DNA of 64,000 nucleotides from Treponema brennaborense (GTDB lineage Bacteria; Spirochaetota; Spirochaetia; Treponematales; Treponemataceae). Under the pieces are notes generated by a model. That model did no database searches. It was given only the letters and a program-made list of their open reading frames with translations, and was not told the DNA's origin. How positions within the stretch are numbered: the first letter of the stretch is position 1; each line of letters begins with the position of its first letter. Position numbers and translations under genes: made by a program. The stretch covers positions 25,223 to 89,222 of the forward strand of contig JAMPCJ010000011.1 of assembly GCA_023666275.1 (NCBI GenBank), read 5' to 3'. Of the stretch, positions 43,247 through 51,366 are shown piece by piece.

Positions 43247-43747
43247 TCAATTCAATAATATATCAAGCAATCCATACGATAAAATCGACATAATCACTGT
43301 CGCAATAATGATTCCGGCCAATTCTGCCGCAACCGCTTTTTTTACATCGATTTCCAGCAGCGACGCAATCAAAGAGCCTGTCCAAGCGCCGGTTCCCGGC
43401 AAAGGAATACCGACAAACAGCATCAATCCGATAAATTCCCCATTTGAAACAGCATTGCTTCGATTCATTGCTCTTTTTTCCAATTTATCAATGAGCGGAT
43501 AAAAAAATTTAAAGCGCTTCATCCAGGCAAAAATTTTTCGGATAAAAAATAAAATAAACGGAATCGGAACGATATTGCCCAATATGCAAATCGGAATTGC
43601 TGTTGTTATCGGAATTTGCAGCAATGACGCGGCAATAAGACCGCCGCGGAGTTCCAGCAACGGAAACAATGAAATAATAAATATCACCAATTCCCCGGAA
43701 ATATATTTGCCAAGTGTCTGCGTAAATAATTCTGTTAAAAAATCCAT
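43247..43747 (-). CDS. Small multi-drug export family membrane protein (COG2426)
   Basis: A 166-residue protein with about four to five membrane segments. LVIFIISLFPLLELRGGLIAASLLQIP and GNIVPIPFILFFIRKIFAWM are the family signature, and the second half has GLMLFVGIPLPGTGAWTGSLIASLLEI. The family name suggests drug export, but evidence is thin; similarity to DedA-like PLPGTGAW segments indicates a transporter fold. It stands apart from neighbours. Confidence 0.85.
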   Translation of the reverse strand: MDFLTELFTQTLGKYISGELVIFIISLFPLLELRGGLIAASLLQIPITTAIPICILGNIVPIPFILFFIRKIFAWMKRFKFFYPLIDKLEKRAMNRSNAVSNGEFIGLMLFVGIPLPGTGAWTGSLIASLLEIDVKKAVAAELAGIIIATVIMSILSYGLLDILLN

Positions 43748-43805
43748 TTTTGCCTTTCAAACTGCTGCTTACAGCTGCGTTTTATTTCATTGAACGTAAT
43801 TTATA

Positions 43806-44285
43806 TTAAGATGCAATATCAGCAAAAACTGCCCCTGATGCAGACGCAAGCGCATCGGGAGCAATAACCAACTGCAAGCCTCTTTGTCCCGCACTGACAT
43901 ATACTTTATCCAGCAATTTCACCGACATGTCAATAAAAGTCTTGTACTGACGTTTCATGCCAAGCGGTGAACAGCCGCCGCGCACATAACCGGTCAGCGC
44001 AAGAAGCTCCTCCGGTTTCACGGATTTTATTTCTTTTGTCCCGACAAGCTGACGGGCTTTTTTCAAATTCACTTCATTATTCGCCGGAACACAAAAAACA
44101 TAAATTTCATCCGTTTCCGTCCGCATAACAATTGTCTTTAACACACAGCAGGCATCTGCGTTTATTTTTTCGGCAATTCGTGCGGCGGCGCCTAAATCCA
44201 GCCTGTGCTCTTCGTTATCATCATAAGCAATGACATTATAGCGGATATGCAGTTTTTCCAATATCCGCATTGCATTTGTTTTCAT
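43806..44285 (-). CDS. ybaK: YbaK/EbsC-type Cys-tRNA(Pro) deacylase
   Basis: A 159-residue editing protein. KTNAMRILEKLHIRYNVIAYDDNEEH is the N-terminus of YbaK; CCVLKTIVMR holds the conserved Lys that the trans-editing enzymes need, and GYVRGGCSPLGMKRQYKTFID is the substrate-loop signature. It should hydrolyse Cys-tRNA(Pro) made in error by prolyl-tRNA synthetase. It starts 2 bases after the stop of the SIMPL-domain gene upstream on the same strand, so the two are probably cotranscribed. Confidence 0.92.
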   Translation of the reverse strand: MKTNAMRILEKLHIRYNVIAYDDNEEHRLDLGAAARIAEKINADACCVLKTIVMRTETDEIYVFCVPANNEVNLKKARQLVGTKEIKSVKPEELLALTGYVRGGCSPLGMKRQYKTFIDMSVKLLDKVYVSAGQRGLQLVIAPDALASASGAVFADIAS

Positions 44286-44287
44286 AA

Positions 44288-45028
44288 TCAGTCAACGAGA
44301 ATATATTCAACTGTAGTAACAACCCGAACATTCTTTTTTTCAACAAGTCCCGGCGCTGCATCGGTTATCGAAAACAATCCCTGCGTTGCACTTTTTATCT
44401 TTCCGACTTTGCTCAAAGAATCATGTGCGAATTGCTCTGCCGCGTCGCGGGCATTTTTTGTGGCATCTGCAATCATTTCCGGTTTTATTGCATTCAATCC
44501 CGTAAACAAATATTCAATGCGTGCATCATAGTTCTTTGAAACGGCAATTCCATCCCCCAGCAAAGAAAGAGAATTGTCCAAGGCGGTTTTTACCATTGCT
44601 ATATCAGCGGAACGGACCATCACGGTTACTTCCGCTATATACGCCCATTTTATTTCTTTTTTTTCGATATACGGATTCAGGGTATTATCCGTGATTTTCG
44701 GCGTTTGAACAGAATATAATTCTTTCCCGATTCCATGTTTTTCAAGAAATGCAGCAACAATATCGATTTTCGAAAGAATATCTTTTTGCAGTTCGTTCAT
44801 ATCATTGCTGCCGGTTGAAAATGTCAAAGGCCACACAGCAAAATCCGCATCCACTTCCCGTTCCGACAAACCCCGCACAACAACAGTCCGCTGCGGTTTT
44901 ATTATTTTTCCGAGTCCGGACGAAAGTATCAGCGAGGATAAAATAACGGTTATACAAACAGCAAAAACCGAAATGCAGACATTTTTTTCGCAGCCGGAAA
45001 ATACTTTCTTTTGCTCATGCTCATTCAT
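44288..45028 (-). CDS. SIMPL-domain (DUF541) protein
   Basis: A 246-residue protein with one N-terminal membrane anchor (VCISVFAVCITVILSSLILSSGL) and a SIMPL domain in the periplasm: VVVRGLSEREVDADFAVWPLTF, then KIDIVAAFLEKHGI and the C-terminal ARDAAEQFAHDSLSKVGKIKSATQG. SIMPL/BP26-type proteins may form rings, with unclear function. The ATG is preceded by a G8 tract placed where a ribosome-binding site should be, 7 bases upstream. ybaK follows. Confidence 0.88.
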   Translation of the reverse strand: MNEHEQKKVFSGCEKNVCISVFAVCITVILSSLILSSGLGKIIKPQRTVVVRGLSEREVDADFAVWPLTFSTGSNDMNELQKDILSKIDIVAAFLEKHGIGKELYSVQTPKITDNTLNPYIEKKEIKWAYIAEVTVMVRSADIAMVKTALDNSLSLLGDGIAVSKNYDARIEYLFTGLNAIKPEMIADATKNARDAAEQFAHDSLSKVGKIKSATQGLFSITDAAPGLVEKKNVRVVTTVEYILVD

Positions 45029-45035
45029 ATATAAT

Positions 45036-45043
45036 CCCCCCCC
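45036..45043. repeat. C8/G8 tract in the SIMPL gene's ribosome-site position
   Basis: On the minus strand the order is ATGAATA-G8-ATTATAT-ATG. The G run is the only candidate ribosome-binding sequence. An upstream ATG at 45050 reads through the tract and ends shortly after; with seven G it would join the SIMPL frame. Confidence 0.9.
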
Positions 45044-45199
45044 TATTCATTGCAAATTCGATACTGCGCGGCAGCTGCATAATTGTATAATAAATTCACA
45101 CAACTTCGCAATGCAAAGTATAAAAAAGATTGCTGCCGAGCCGAAACATATTTCGGCAAAAAAATAAGTTTTTTTGTAACTAACGATCATTTCGATAGT

Positions 45200-45305
45200 T
45201 TATTATTCAGATAGCAAAAACAAACAGCATGCAACAATTTTATGTTTCTGCATCCTCCCCTCCTTATTAGCCGTCTGCGGCGTTGCCGCAGGCGGTTTTT
45301 ATTTA
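45200..45305 (+). ncRNA. Candidate small RNA with anti-ribosome-site C-rich segment
   Basis: In a 460-base gap without gene there is a terminator at 45271-45300 with nothing upstream to terminate on the plus strand. Just before its stem lies an unstructured CATCCTCCCCTCCTT (45251-45265), complementary to GGAGG ribosome sites, the layout of many C-rich regulatory RNAs. A poor promoter (TTGTAA near 45174 and TTATTA near 45199) is possible. No sequence homologue is recognised. Confidence 0.35.
45271..45303 (+). terminator. Rho-independent terminator
   Basis: CCGTCTGCGGC (45271-45281) pairs with GCCGCAGGCGG (45285-45295) with one wobble, 3-base loop, followed by TTTTTATTT. The sequence 45305-45490 after it shows nothing recognisable. 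Confidence 0.8.
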
Positions 45306-45490
45306 TGCGGCATCAATGCGGAATAAAGCGTGTTTTATCGGCGCAAAAACAGATGAAAGCCGAATCGCAGGAATTAAGGGAAAAATAACCTTTTCAGTGA
45401 AAATCAAGCGGAATAAAAATAAATGCTAAATACAGCAGCTTTTTTGCCAATAATAGTATTGACAGCTTGTGAAAAAATATACGGAAAAAT

Positions 45491-45563
45491 GGGCGATACT
45501 AGAATCGAACTAGTGACCCCAAGCGTGTCATGCTTGTACTCTAACCAACTGAGCTAATCGCCC
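45491..45563 (-). tRNA. tRNA-Val (GAC anticodon)
   Basis: Minus strand cloverleaf of 73 bases: acceptor GGGCGAT/ATCGCCC, D arm TAGCTCAGTTGGTTAGAG, anticodon stem CAAGC/GCTTG with loop ATGACAC (anticodon GAC), T arm CTAG-TTCGAAT-CTAG. CCA is not encoded. Confidence 0.95.
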
Positions 45564-45598
45564 GTAAACGTTCTGTTATTATGCATAAATAATTTTTT

Positions 45599-45627
45599 TT
45601 GTCAAGACACATTAGCTAATATAAAAT
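45599..45627 (+). promoter_or_regulatory. Promoter of the winged-helix regulator
   Basis: -35 TTGTCA (45599-45604), 17-base spacer, -10 TAAAAT (45622-45627); ~20-base leader with an AAGGAG site before ATG 45653. Confidence 0.6.
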
Positions 45628-45652
45628 CCTGACGGCGCAAGGAGAAGCTGAT

Positions 45653-46297
45653 ATGAATTTTCTTATTTTTTCAAATCAAAAAGAATTTTCACTTTCAATG
45701 GCGGCAAAATTTTCAAAAGGCATGGACAGATGTATCTTGGCAGAAAATATTATCCAAATGCATAATTTTTTTATGACAGATAACATTGATTTTATCATTA
45801 TGACAAAAGGAATTATTCCGGACTCCCTGATGTCAATTTACAAACATATACATAAACATCAGCGAATAATACCGCTTACGCTTATAGACCTAAACAAACT
45901 TCCTGTTTCGGCTGAATTTATAACCGAACAATTAACTCATGAATTATCCAATTCCGAAATAGAAAAACTTGCAGATACAATTTCATATATCGCAGAAAGA
46001 ATCAATTCATACTGCCCTATAGAAGCTTTGCTTGCACCGGATGCAGAATCTGCGCCGGCAGCACAAATAAAATTGCGCACAGTAATAAAAAAACTTCTTC
46101 AGTTTTTTTACAACAATAAAGATAAAGAAGTAACATTAAATGAAATCGCTACGCATATATGGGGTTCTATCAGCAATGCCCGAAAAAAAACACTTTATTC
46201 GTATATTCATGAATTAAGAAATATTCTGGAAGAAAATCCCCGTTATCCTACCAAAATAATACGCATCGACAAAGGGACATATAAATTCTCTGATTGA
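45653..46297 (+). CDS. Orphan winged-helix regulator with receiver-like N-terminus
   Basis: A 214-residue protein. Residues 1-120 have alternating strands and helices like a response-regulator receiver (MNFLIFSNQKEF, FIIMTKG, IIPLTLIDL), but the acidic pocket and phospho-Asp expected after strands 1 and 3 are missing (IIMTKGII has Thr/Lys). Residues ~135-214 form an OmpR-type winged helix: KEVTLNEIATHIWGSISNARKKTLYSYIHELRNILEENPRYPTKIIRIDKGTYKFSD. It is probably a phosphorylation-independent DNA-binding regulator. Base composition is AT-rich compared with neighbours. It is convergent with the chemotaxis operon, 105 bases from cheY. Confidence 0.75.
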   Translation: MNFLIFSNQKEFSLSMAAKFSKGMDRCILAENIIQMHNFFMTDNIDFIIMTKGIIPDSLMSIYKHIHKHQRIIPLTLIDLNKLPVSAEFITEQLTHELSNSEIEKLADTISYIAERINSYCPIEALLAPDAESAPAAQIKLRTVIKKLLQFFYNNKDKEVTLNEIATHIWGSISNARKKTLYSYIHELRNILEENPRYPTKIIRIDKGTYKFSD

Positions 46298-46402
46298 AGC
46301 ATCTTGCTTTTCCTTGCAGCAAGAAAAAGCAAGATGTATATAAATTGAGAAAACGAATTTAAAATCAGCCGGAAAAATGCCGCAAACGGATTTTGCTGCA
46401 AT

Positions 46403-46837
46403 TTACTTTAAAGACGATCCAATTCGTTCGAGAACTTTTTTACGATCAAGCGGCTTTACAATATAATTTTTCGCACCAAGCAATAATGATTTTTTCACCA
46501 GCTCTTCTTTTCCCAGTGCACTTACCATTACAACTCTCGCATTTTTATCAAAAGCCATAATCTGTTCCAGCGCAGTTATTCCGTCCATACGGGGCATGGT
46601 AATATCCATTGTAACAATATCTACGTTCGGACATAAATCTTTATATTTTTCTACGCCCTCTTTGCCGTCCGCCGCCGTAGCAATAACTTCATAACCTTCA
46701 CTGCTCAAGATTTGTCCAAGCTGCTTTGCAACAAACATAGAATCATCTACAACAAGAACACGGACTTTTGTTCCGTCATCTTTCAAACCCTCCGGCGGCC
46801 GCTCATTTATTGAGGGAAAATCCTGTTTCGTTTTCAT
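46403..46837 (-). CDS. cheY: Chemotaxis response regulator CheY
   Basis: A 144-residue receiver with a ~23-residue N-terminal extension. VRVLVVDDSMFVAKQLG has the acidic pair, VDIVTMDITMPRMDGITAL the phospho-acceptor Asp, VMVSALGKEELVKKSLL the Thr/Ser switch position (Ser), and NYIVKPLDRKKV the conserved Lys. CheY-P binds the flagellar switch. Last gene in the order cheA - cheW/cheR - cheX - cheY, the arrangement known in Treponema. It lies 13 bases after cheX. Confidence 0.96.
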   Translation of the reverse strand: MKTKQDFPSINERPPEGLKDDGTKVRVLVVDDSMFVAKQLGQILSSEGYEVIATAADGKEGVEKYKDLCPNVDIVTMDITMPRMDGITALEQIMAFDKNARVVMVSALGKEELVKKSLLLGAKNYIVKPLDRKKVLERIGSSLK

Positions 46838-46850
46838 AGATATATCTCCT

Positions 46851-47315
46851 TTATGCTTTTTCCCGAATCGCCACGTTTACTTCGACTTTGCCCTGTTCTG
46901 TTATCATAGGAACAATAAGCGCTTCCACATTCTGACCGGAAACTTCCATTTTTTCTCCTGTAAACAGCGCCGGCGGCGTTAAATCAAATTTAAAACCAAG
47001 TTCGTGTAATTTCGTAACAGCCTGAGCTGTAATCAAATTCGCAAGCTCTGTAATAGTAGCTTTTGCAAGATCATCAAAAACTTCAAGCTTTTCCATATTC
47101 ATCTGAGAAGCAATATTCAGCGCCGTTTCGATTGTCATATCAAACAAAACACGTCCTTCGACATCGCCCGCAAGTCCGACAAATGTCGCAACGCCCATCA
47201 CCGGCATCGATGTTGATTTCAAATACAAATTGCCTCGTTCTACTTTACCGCCCAGCACTTCTGTCAAAATACTATATGCCGTTTCAACAAACGGATTAAT
47301 ATACTCAACTCTCAT
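46851..47315 (-). CDS. cheX: CheY-P phosphatase CheX
   Basis: A 154-residue CheX dimer-fold phosphatase. MRVEYINPFVETAYSIL starts the family; the catalytic E-x-x-N is in ATITELANLITAQAVTKL, with Glu and Asn in place, and TPPALFTGEKM is also typical. It removes phosphate from CheY, replacing CheZ in spirochetes and others. I take ATG 47315, which has AAGGAG 6 bases upstream, over a TTG two codons earlier. Part of the four-gene chemotaxis operon. Confidence 0.95.
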   Translation of the reverse strand: MRVEYINPFVETAYSILTEVLGGKVERGNLYLKSTSMPVMGVATFVGLAGDVEGRVLFDMTIETALNIASQMNMEKLEVFDDLAKATITELANLITAQAVTKLHELGFKFDLTPPALFTGEKMEVSGQNVEALIVPMITEQGKVEVNVAIREKA

Positions 47316-47341
47316 GTGCAACTCCTTATTTATTTATATTC

Positions 47342-48736
47342 CTATTGCTTTCCGTATACAACAACAGAACCGACCATTTTTTCGGACCAGTTCACTTTGT
47401 CGGCAATAATTTCGTGTTCTCCGATCAACAGAATTCCGTTGCCTTTCAATCGTTCCTCAAAATCCGACAGCAGCGTTTCCTGAGATGCGGTCGGCAAAAA
47501 AGACAATAAATCACGGCAAAAAATCAAATCAACATTAGGCATTGAATTCGTATTCATGCAATCGTGATATTCAAATAATACAATATCTTTTATTTCCGGA
47601 GAAAAAGTATATTCACCGGAAACCGTTTTTGTAAGAAACGGCGAATACCAGCCTGAAGCGACTTCCGCCGGAACAGTCAGCAGCGGAGCGTTTGACACAC
47701 ACAATAAATCCGTATCATGCGCGTAAACACGAATACGTGAATTAGGATAACGTTTTTTCAGCAAACACGCAAGCGAGAAAGATTCATAACCTTTCCCGCA
47801 GCCTGGATTCCACACCGTAATCTGTTTCGCGGTATTATCCGGCAGCACTTTATAAATACTATCGGCATAAGAATTCGACCAGAATGTTCCTGTACCGGAA
47901 GAATAGAACGGCGATAAAAATTCGGAAGCCTCCGCGTCTGTTGTCAGCTGCAGTGATGAAGAAGGCTTATCCTTTGACCATTCCTTAAAACGCGATTTCA
48001 CCCATCCTTCATTGAAGCTGCTCACTGTGAATTTTTTCAGATTTTGAAGACTGTCAACGATAAACGTATAGTCAATATCAACTTCTTTCGCAGCGGGAGG
48101 CTCCGCTGCAGCGGGGGCAGCCGCAGAACTTTTTTTCGCCGGCTGCGGAGAATTGCCGGTATCCGCATCAGAGCTGTGAACAACAGACAATTTCTTTTCG
48201 ACAACCGGTGCTTCCGGCTGCGACATTCTCGATACAAAAATACGGTCAATATCAAGCAAAATGTATAATCTGTTATTGCTTTCAACAACGCCGTAAATAT
48301 ATTTGATGCTTATGTCGCCGAAAAGCGGATGCGGAGGCTGTATGGTGCTGCTCTGGATACCCACAACTTTATCGATGACATCTACAACAATACCGAACGT
48401 TTGATCTTCGACGGAAACAATAATCATATTTTCCAAATCGTCCGGTTTCCGTTCCGGAACATCGATATTGAAAAAGCGGCGCAAATCCAAAACCGAAATA
48501 ATATCACCGCGCAGATTATAGACGCCTAAAACAAACGGCGACGCATTCGGAACATAAGTAAACCGGCCGGCTTTCGCAATTTCTTTTACTTTCATAATAT
48601 CTATTGCGTAATCCTTTCCGGCGAGAGAAAACGTTACCATTTTAAAATCTATTGCAGCAAGATGCTCTTTTCGTTCTTCGGACGGATCCTCCGCAAGAGG
48701 CTGCATTTGCTCCGTTATGTTCTCAGTAACATCCAT
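47342..48736 (-). CDS. cheW: CheW-CheR-like fusion coupling protein
   Basis: A 464-residue protein. Residues ~30-170 are CheW (FSLAGKDYAIDIMKVKEIAKAGRFTYVPNASPFVLGVYNLRGDIISVLDLRRFF, ...GIVVDVIDKVVGIQ...). A Pro/Ala-rich linker at ~180-225 follows, then a CheR methyltransferase-like domain at ~285-464 with WNPGCGKGYESFSLACLLKKRYP, VDLIFCRDLLSFLPTASQETLLSDFEERLKGNGILLIGEHE. CheW-CheR fusions have been described in the Treponema-type chemosensory system, where the CheR-like part helps build the array rather than methylate receptors; that fits the loss of the N-terminal CheR helical domain here. It is 2 bases from the cheA stop. Confidence 0.93.
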   Translation of the reverse strand: MDVTENITEQMQPLAEDPSEERKEHLAAIDFKMVTFSLAGKDYAIDIMKVKEIAKAGRFTYVPNASPFVLGVYNLRGDIISVLDLRRFFNIDVPERKPDDLENMIIVSVEDQTFGIVVDVIDKVVGIQSSTIQPPHPLFGDISIKYIYGVVESNNRLYILLDIDRIFVSRMSQPEAPVVEKKLSVVHSSDADTGNSPQPAKKSSAAAPAAAEPPAAKEVDIDYTFIVDSLQNLKKFTVSSFNEGWVKSRFKEWSKDKPSSSLQLTTDAEASEFLSPFYSSGTGTFWSNSYADSIYKVLPDNTAKQITVWNPGCGKGYESFSLACLLKKRYPNSRIRVYAHDTDLLCVSNAPLLTVPAEVASGWYSPFLTKTVSGEYTFSPEIKDIVLFEYHDCMNTNSMPNVDLIFCRDLLSFLPTASQETLLSDFEERLKGNGILLIGEHEIIADKVNWSEKMVGSVVVYGKQ

Positions 48737-48738
48737 AT

Positions 48739-51189
48739 TTACACCTCTTCAGTAAACAACGCTGCCCGTTCCTGCCGTTCAGTCAACTCTTGTTTTACGC
48801 CCAATTCAAGCAGCTGGGTAACATCTATAATCAATGATACAGATCCATCACCTAAAATAGACGCGCCGGCGATTCCCGGAGAATTAGTGAACTGATCGCG
48901 CAGCGGCTTGATAACTACATCTTCCTCTCCAATAAGCGCATCAACCATGACGCCTATTTTTTTGTCTGTCGTTCCGACAATGACAATAAAATTATATTCC
49001 GATGATTCGACGTTCTTTATGCCGAACAAGCGGCTCAGCCGCAAAACGCTGATAACTTCGTTCCGCACATTCAGAACTTCGTAATTATCTATTGTATTTA
49101 TTTCATCAGCTTTGACACGGTGGCTCTCAATGACAGAAGCAATCGGAATCGAATACACTTCCGTTCCGACACGGACAAGCAGTCCCTGAATAATAGCAAG
49201 CGTAAGCGGCAGCCGTATGCTGAATTTCGTGCCTTTTCCCTGTTCCGAACTGACAGTTACCGTTCCGTTCAGTTTATCAATCTGCGTTTTTACAACATCA
49301 AGTCCGACACCGCGTCCCGAAACATTTGTTATTTTATCCGCAGTCGAAAATCCCGCATGGAATATAAGCTGAAAAGCTTCCTGATCGGAAATAATTTTAC
49401 TGGGATGAATCAATTCCCGATCGATTGCCTTTTGCCTGACTTTTGCTACATCGATTCCTTTGCCGTCGTCGACAATGTCGATAACAATCATATTGCCTTC
49501 ATTGCTTGCTTTCAGCAGCAGCGTGCCTTCTTCCTGCTTGCCGGCAGCCAAACGATTCGCAGCAGATTCGATGCCGTGATCCACTGAATTGCGCACACAG
49601 TGCATGATAGGATCCAGCAAATCTTCTACAACGGATTTATCCAGTTCCGTATCTTCACCTTCGATGACCAAATTGATTTTCTTATCGAGATCGCGGGAAA
49701 GATCGCGCACGACACGCGGGAAACGGCTGAAAATCTGGCTTATCGGAACCATACGGATTTTCATCACGCCTTCCTGCAGTTCGCCGGCAATGCGTCCGAG
49801 ATTCTGCGTCGAAGAACGGAATTTTGCCGTAACATTTTTAAACGCCGCGTCAAAATTATCAAACGCCGAATAAATATCACCGAATTCCGTATTTATCTGC
49901 GTTTTAATATCTTTCATGACGGCACCGTTTTGAATCTGTTCGAGATATGACGGGATTTGCTCAAAAAGACGGCGCACTTTTTCTTTATAAGATGTTTCGG
50001 AATTTTGCAGCTGCGTTTGCAGATCATTGATTTGCAGCACGCACTGGTTGAAAGCAGCTTTTGTAATTACGGTTTCGCTGACAAGATTCAAAAGGTAATC
50101 GATGCGTTTTGAATCGACGCGAAGAACACTGCCTGCCGCAGCATGCCCCGTACCGGCGCTCTTTTTTGCAGGCTCCGCAGGCTTTGCACCTTTGTTTTGG
50201 GCGGCGGCGGATTCGGCAGGCTTATCTGTTTTCTGCGCGGGTACGGCAGCCGGTGTTTCCGGCGCGGCGGACGATTCCGGCTGAGCTGCAGGAACCGGTT
50301 CCGTTTTTGCGGCCGATGCAGCAGGCTGCGCAGGCGTGTCCTGCTCGGAAACATCTACGCGCTGTGCATCGGAACACAATGTTACATCCGTAAGAAACGA
50401 AGCATCTTCCAGTTCGTCGGCAGAAGCAGAACTGGCTATATAATATACGACCTGCGGCTGAAATTCGTCTTCATACAGCACATCGAAATCGGGAATTGTC
50501 TTTAAAACGCTTCCTTTTTCTTTCAATGCGGCGAAAACCTGAATCCCGCCGACGGAATTCATCAGGTTCGATTCATCAAACAGAACAGTAACGCCCCACA
50601 ATTCCTGCCCCGCAGGACACGCCTGTTTTAATTCAAGTATTTCATATTCCGACATAAGAGAAGCAGGCGGCGCTATCTGCACTGCTCCTGCAGAAGAAGC
50701 AGCCGGCTGTGCATTTTGAACCGGCGGGGGCGGAGCGGCAGGCGCTGACGGGCGGGGCGCAGATGCCGGCGCTTTTTTCTTTTTATCGGTTTTTTCAGGA
50801 ATAAAAGAACGAAGCTTTTCTTTCAGCGGTTCGACGTCTTCCTGATATATGCTTCCCTGCGCACGCGATTCCAGCATCGCTTTAATTACGTCGATTGCGG
50901 AAAGCAGAACGTCTACGACAGATTCGTTTACCGCAAGAATGCCGGAACGCAGCGCATCCAGCAAATCTTCTACAATATGAGTAAAACCGGACAGTTCATT
51001 CATTTCGACTGTCGCGGAACCGCCTTTCAGCGTATGCGCAGCACGGAAAATCTCATCGATTGCTTCATGATTCGCCGGATCATTCTCAATGACAAGTATG
51101 TTACTTTCCAGATTTTCAACTTGCTGTTCAGCTTCACTGAAAAAGTCTTTTAGCAATTCTTCGTTATTCGCATCAAGATAATCACTCAT
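48739..51189 (-). CDS. cheA: Chemotaxis histidine kinase CheA
   Basis: An 816-residue CheA. Order: P1 Hpt with AAHTLKGGSATVE (phospho-His52); a P2-like region with Pro/Ala-rich linkers at ~135-175 and ~285-350; P3 dimerisation from RVDSKRIDYLLNLVSETVITKAAF; P4 ATPase with HCVRNSVDHGIE (N box), DDGKGID, GFSTA and GRGVGLDVVKTQID; P5 CheW-like domain to the end. The P3 helices contain an unusually long insertion (about residues 380-455, INDLQTQLQNSETSYKEKV...), a feature reported for the spirochete-type CheA. First gene of the chemotaxis operon, with a promoter only 8 bases upstream of the ATG and no ribosome site. Confidence 0.96.
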   Translation of the reverse strand: MSDYLDANNEELLKDFFSEAEQQVENLESNILVIENDPANHEAIDEIFRAAHTLKGGSATVEMNELSGFTHIVEDLLDALRSGILAVNESVVDVLLSAIDVIKAMLESRAQGSIYQEDVEPLKEKLRSFIPEKTDKKKKAPASAPRPSAPAAPPPPVQNAQPAASSAGAVQIAPPASLMSEYEILELKQACPAGQELWGVTVLFDESNLMNSVGGIQVFAALKEKGSVLKTIPDFDVLYEDEFQPQVVYYIASSASADELEDASFLTDVTLCSDAQRVDVSEQDTPAQPAASAAKTEPVPAAQPESSAAPETPAAVPAQKTDKPAESAAAQNKGAKPAEPAKKSAGTGHAAAGSVLRVDSKRIDYLLNLVSETVITKAAFNQCVLQINDLQTQLQNSETSYKEKVRRLFEQIPSYLEQIQNGAVMKDIKTQINTEFGDIYSAFDNFDAAFKNVTAKFRSSTQNLGRIAGELQEGVMKIRMVPISQIFSRFPRVVRDLSRDLDKKINLVIEGEDTELDKSVVEDLLDPIMHCVRNSVDHGIESAANRLAAGKQEEGTLLLKASNEGNMIVIDIVDDGKGIDVAKVRQKAIDRELIHPSKIISDQEAFQLIFHAGFSTADKITNVSGRGVGLDVVKTQIDKLNGTVTVSSEQGKGTKFSIRLPLTLAIIQGLLVRVGTEVYSIPIASVIESHRVKADEINTIDNYEVLNVRNEVISVLRLSRLFGIKNVESSEYNFIVIVGTTDKKIGVMVDALIGEEDVVIKPLRDQFTNSPGIAGASILGDGSVSLIIDVTQLLELGVKQELTERQERAALFTEEV

Positions 51190-51197
51190 ATTATACT

Positions 51198-51225
51198 ATT
51201 TTAACAGCTAAAAGAGATAAGTCAA
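51198..51225 (-). promoter_or_regulatory. Promoter of the chemotaxis operon; predicted leaderless cheA
   Basis: Minus strand -35 TTGACT (51220-51225), 16-base spacer, -10 TAAAAT (51198-51203). The cheA ATG begins at 51189, 8 bases beyond the -10. An overlapping TATAAT abuts the ATG itself and would start transcription inside the gene. Confidence 0.6.
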
Positions 51226-51366
51226 GCAGGAAAACCGACAATCGTTGTTTTTTCGCGGCAGAAACTTTGCGCAATAAAAGACAGTTGTCTTTTGCGGCGA
51301 TTTTGCTAATAATCTAATGGATTGCTGCCGATATTTATAAGCGGATAATACTATTCTGGAGTTCAA

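Noticed and set aside
45121..45175. Terminator at GCCGAAA/TTTCGGC
   Set aside because: On the plus strand the stem is followed by A7 before any T, and on the minus strand the T-run precedes the stem; not a proper terminator in either direction.
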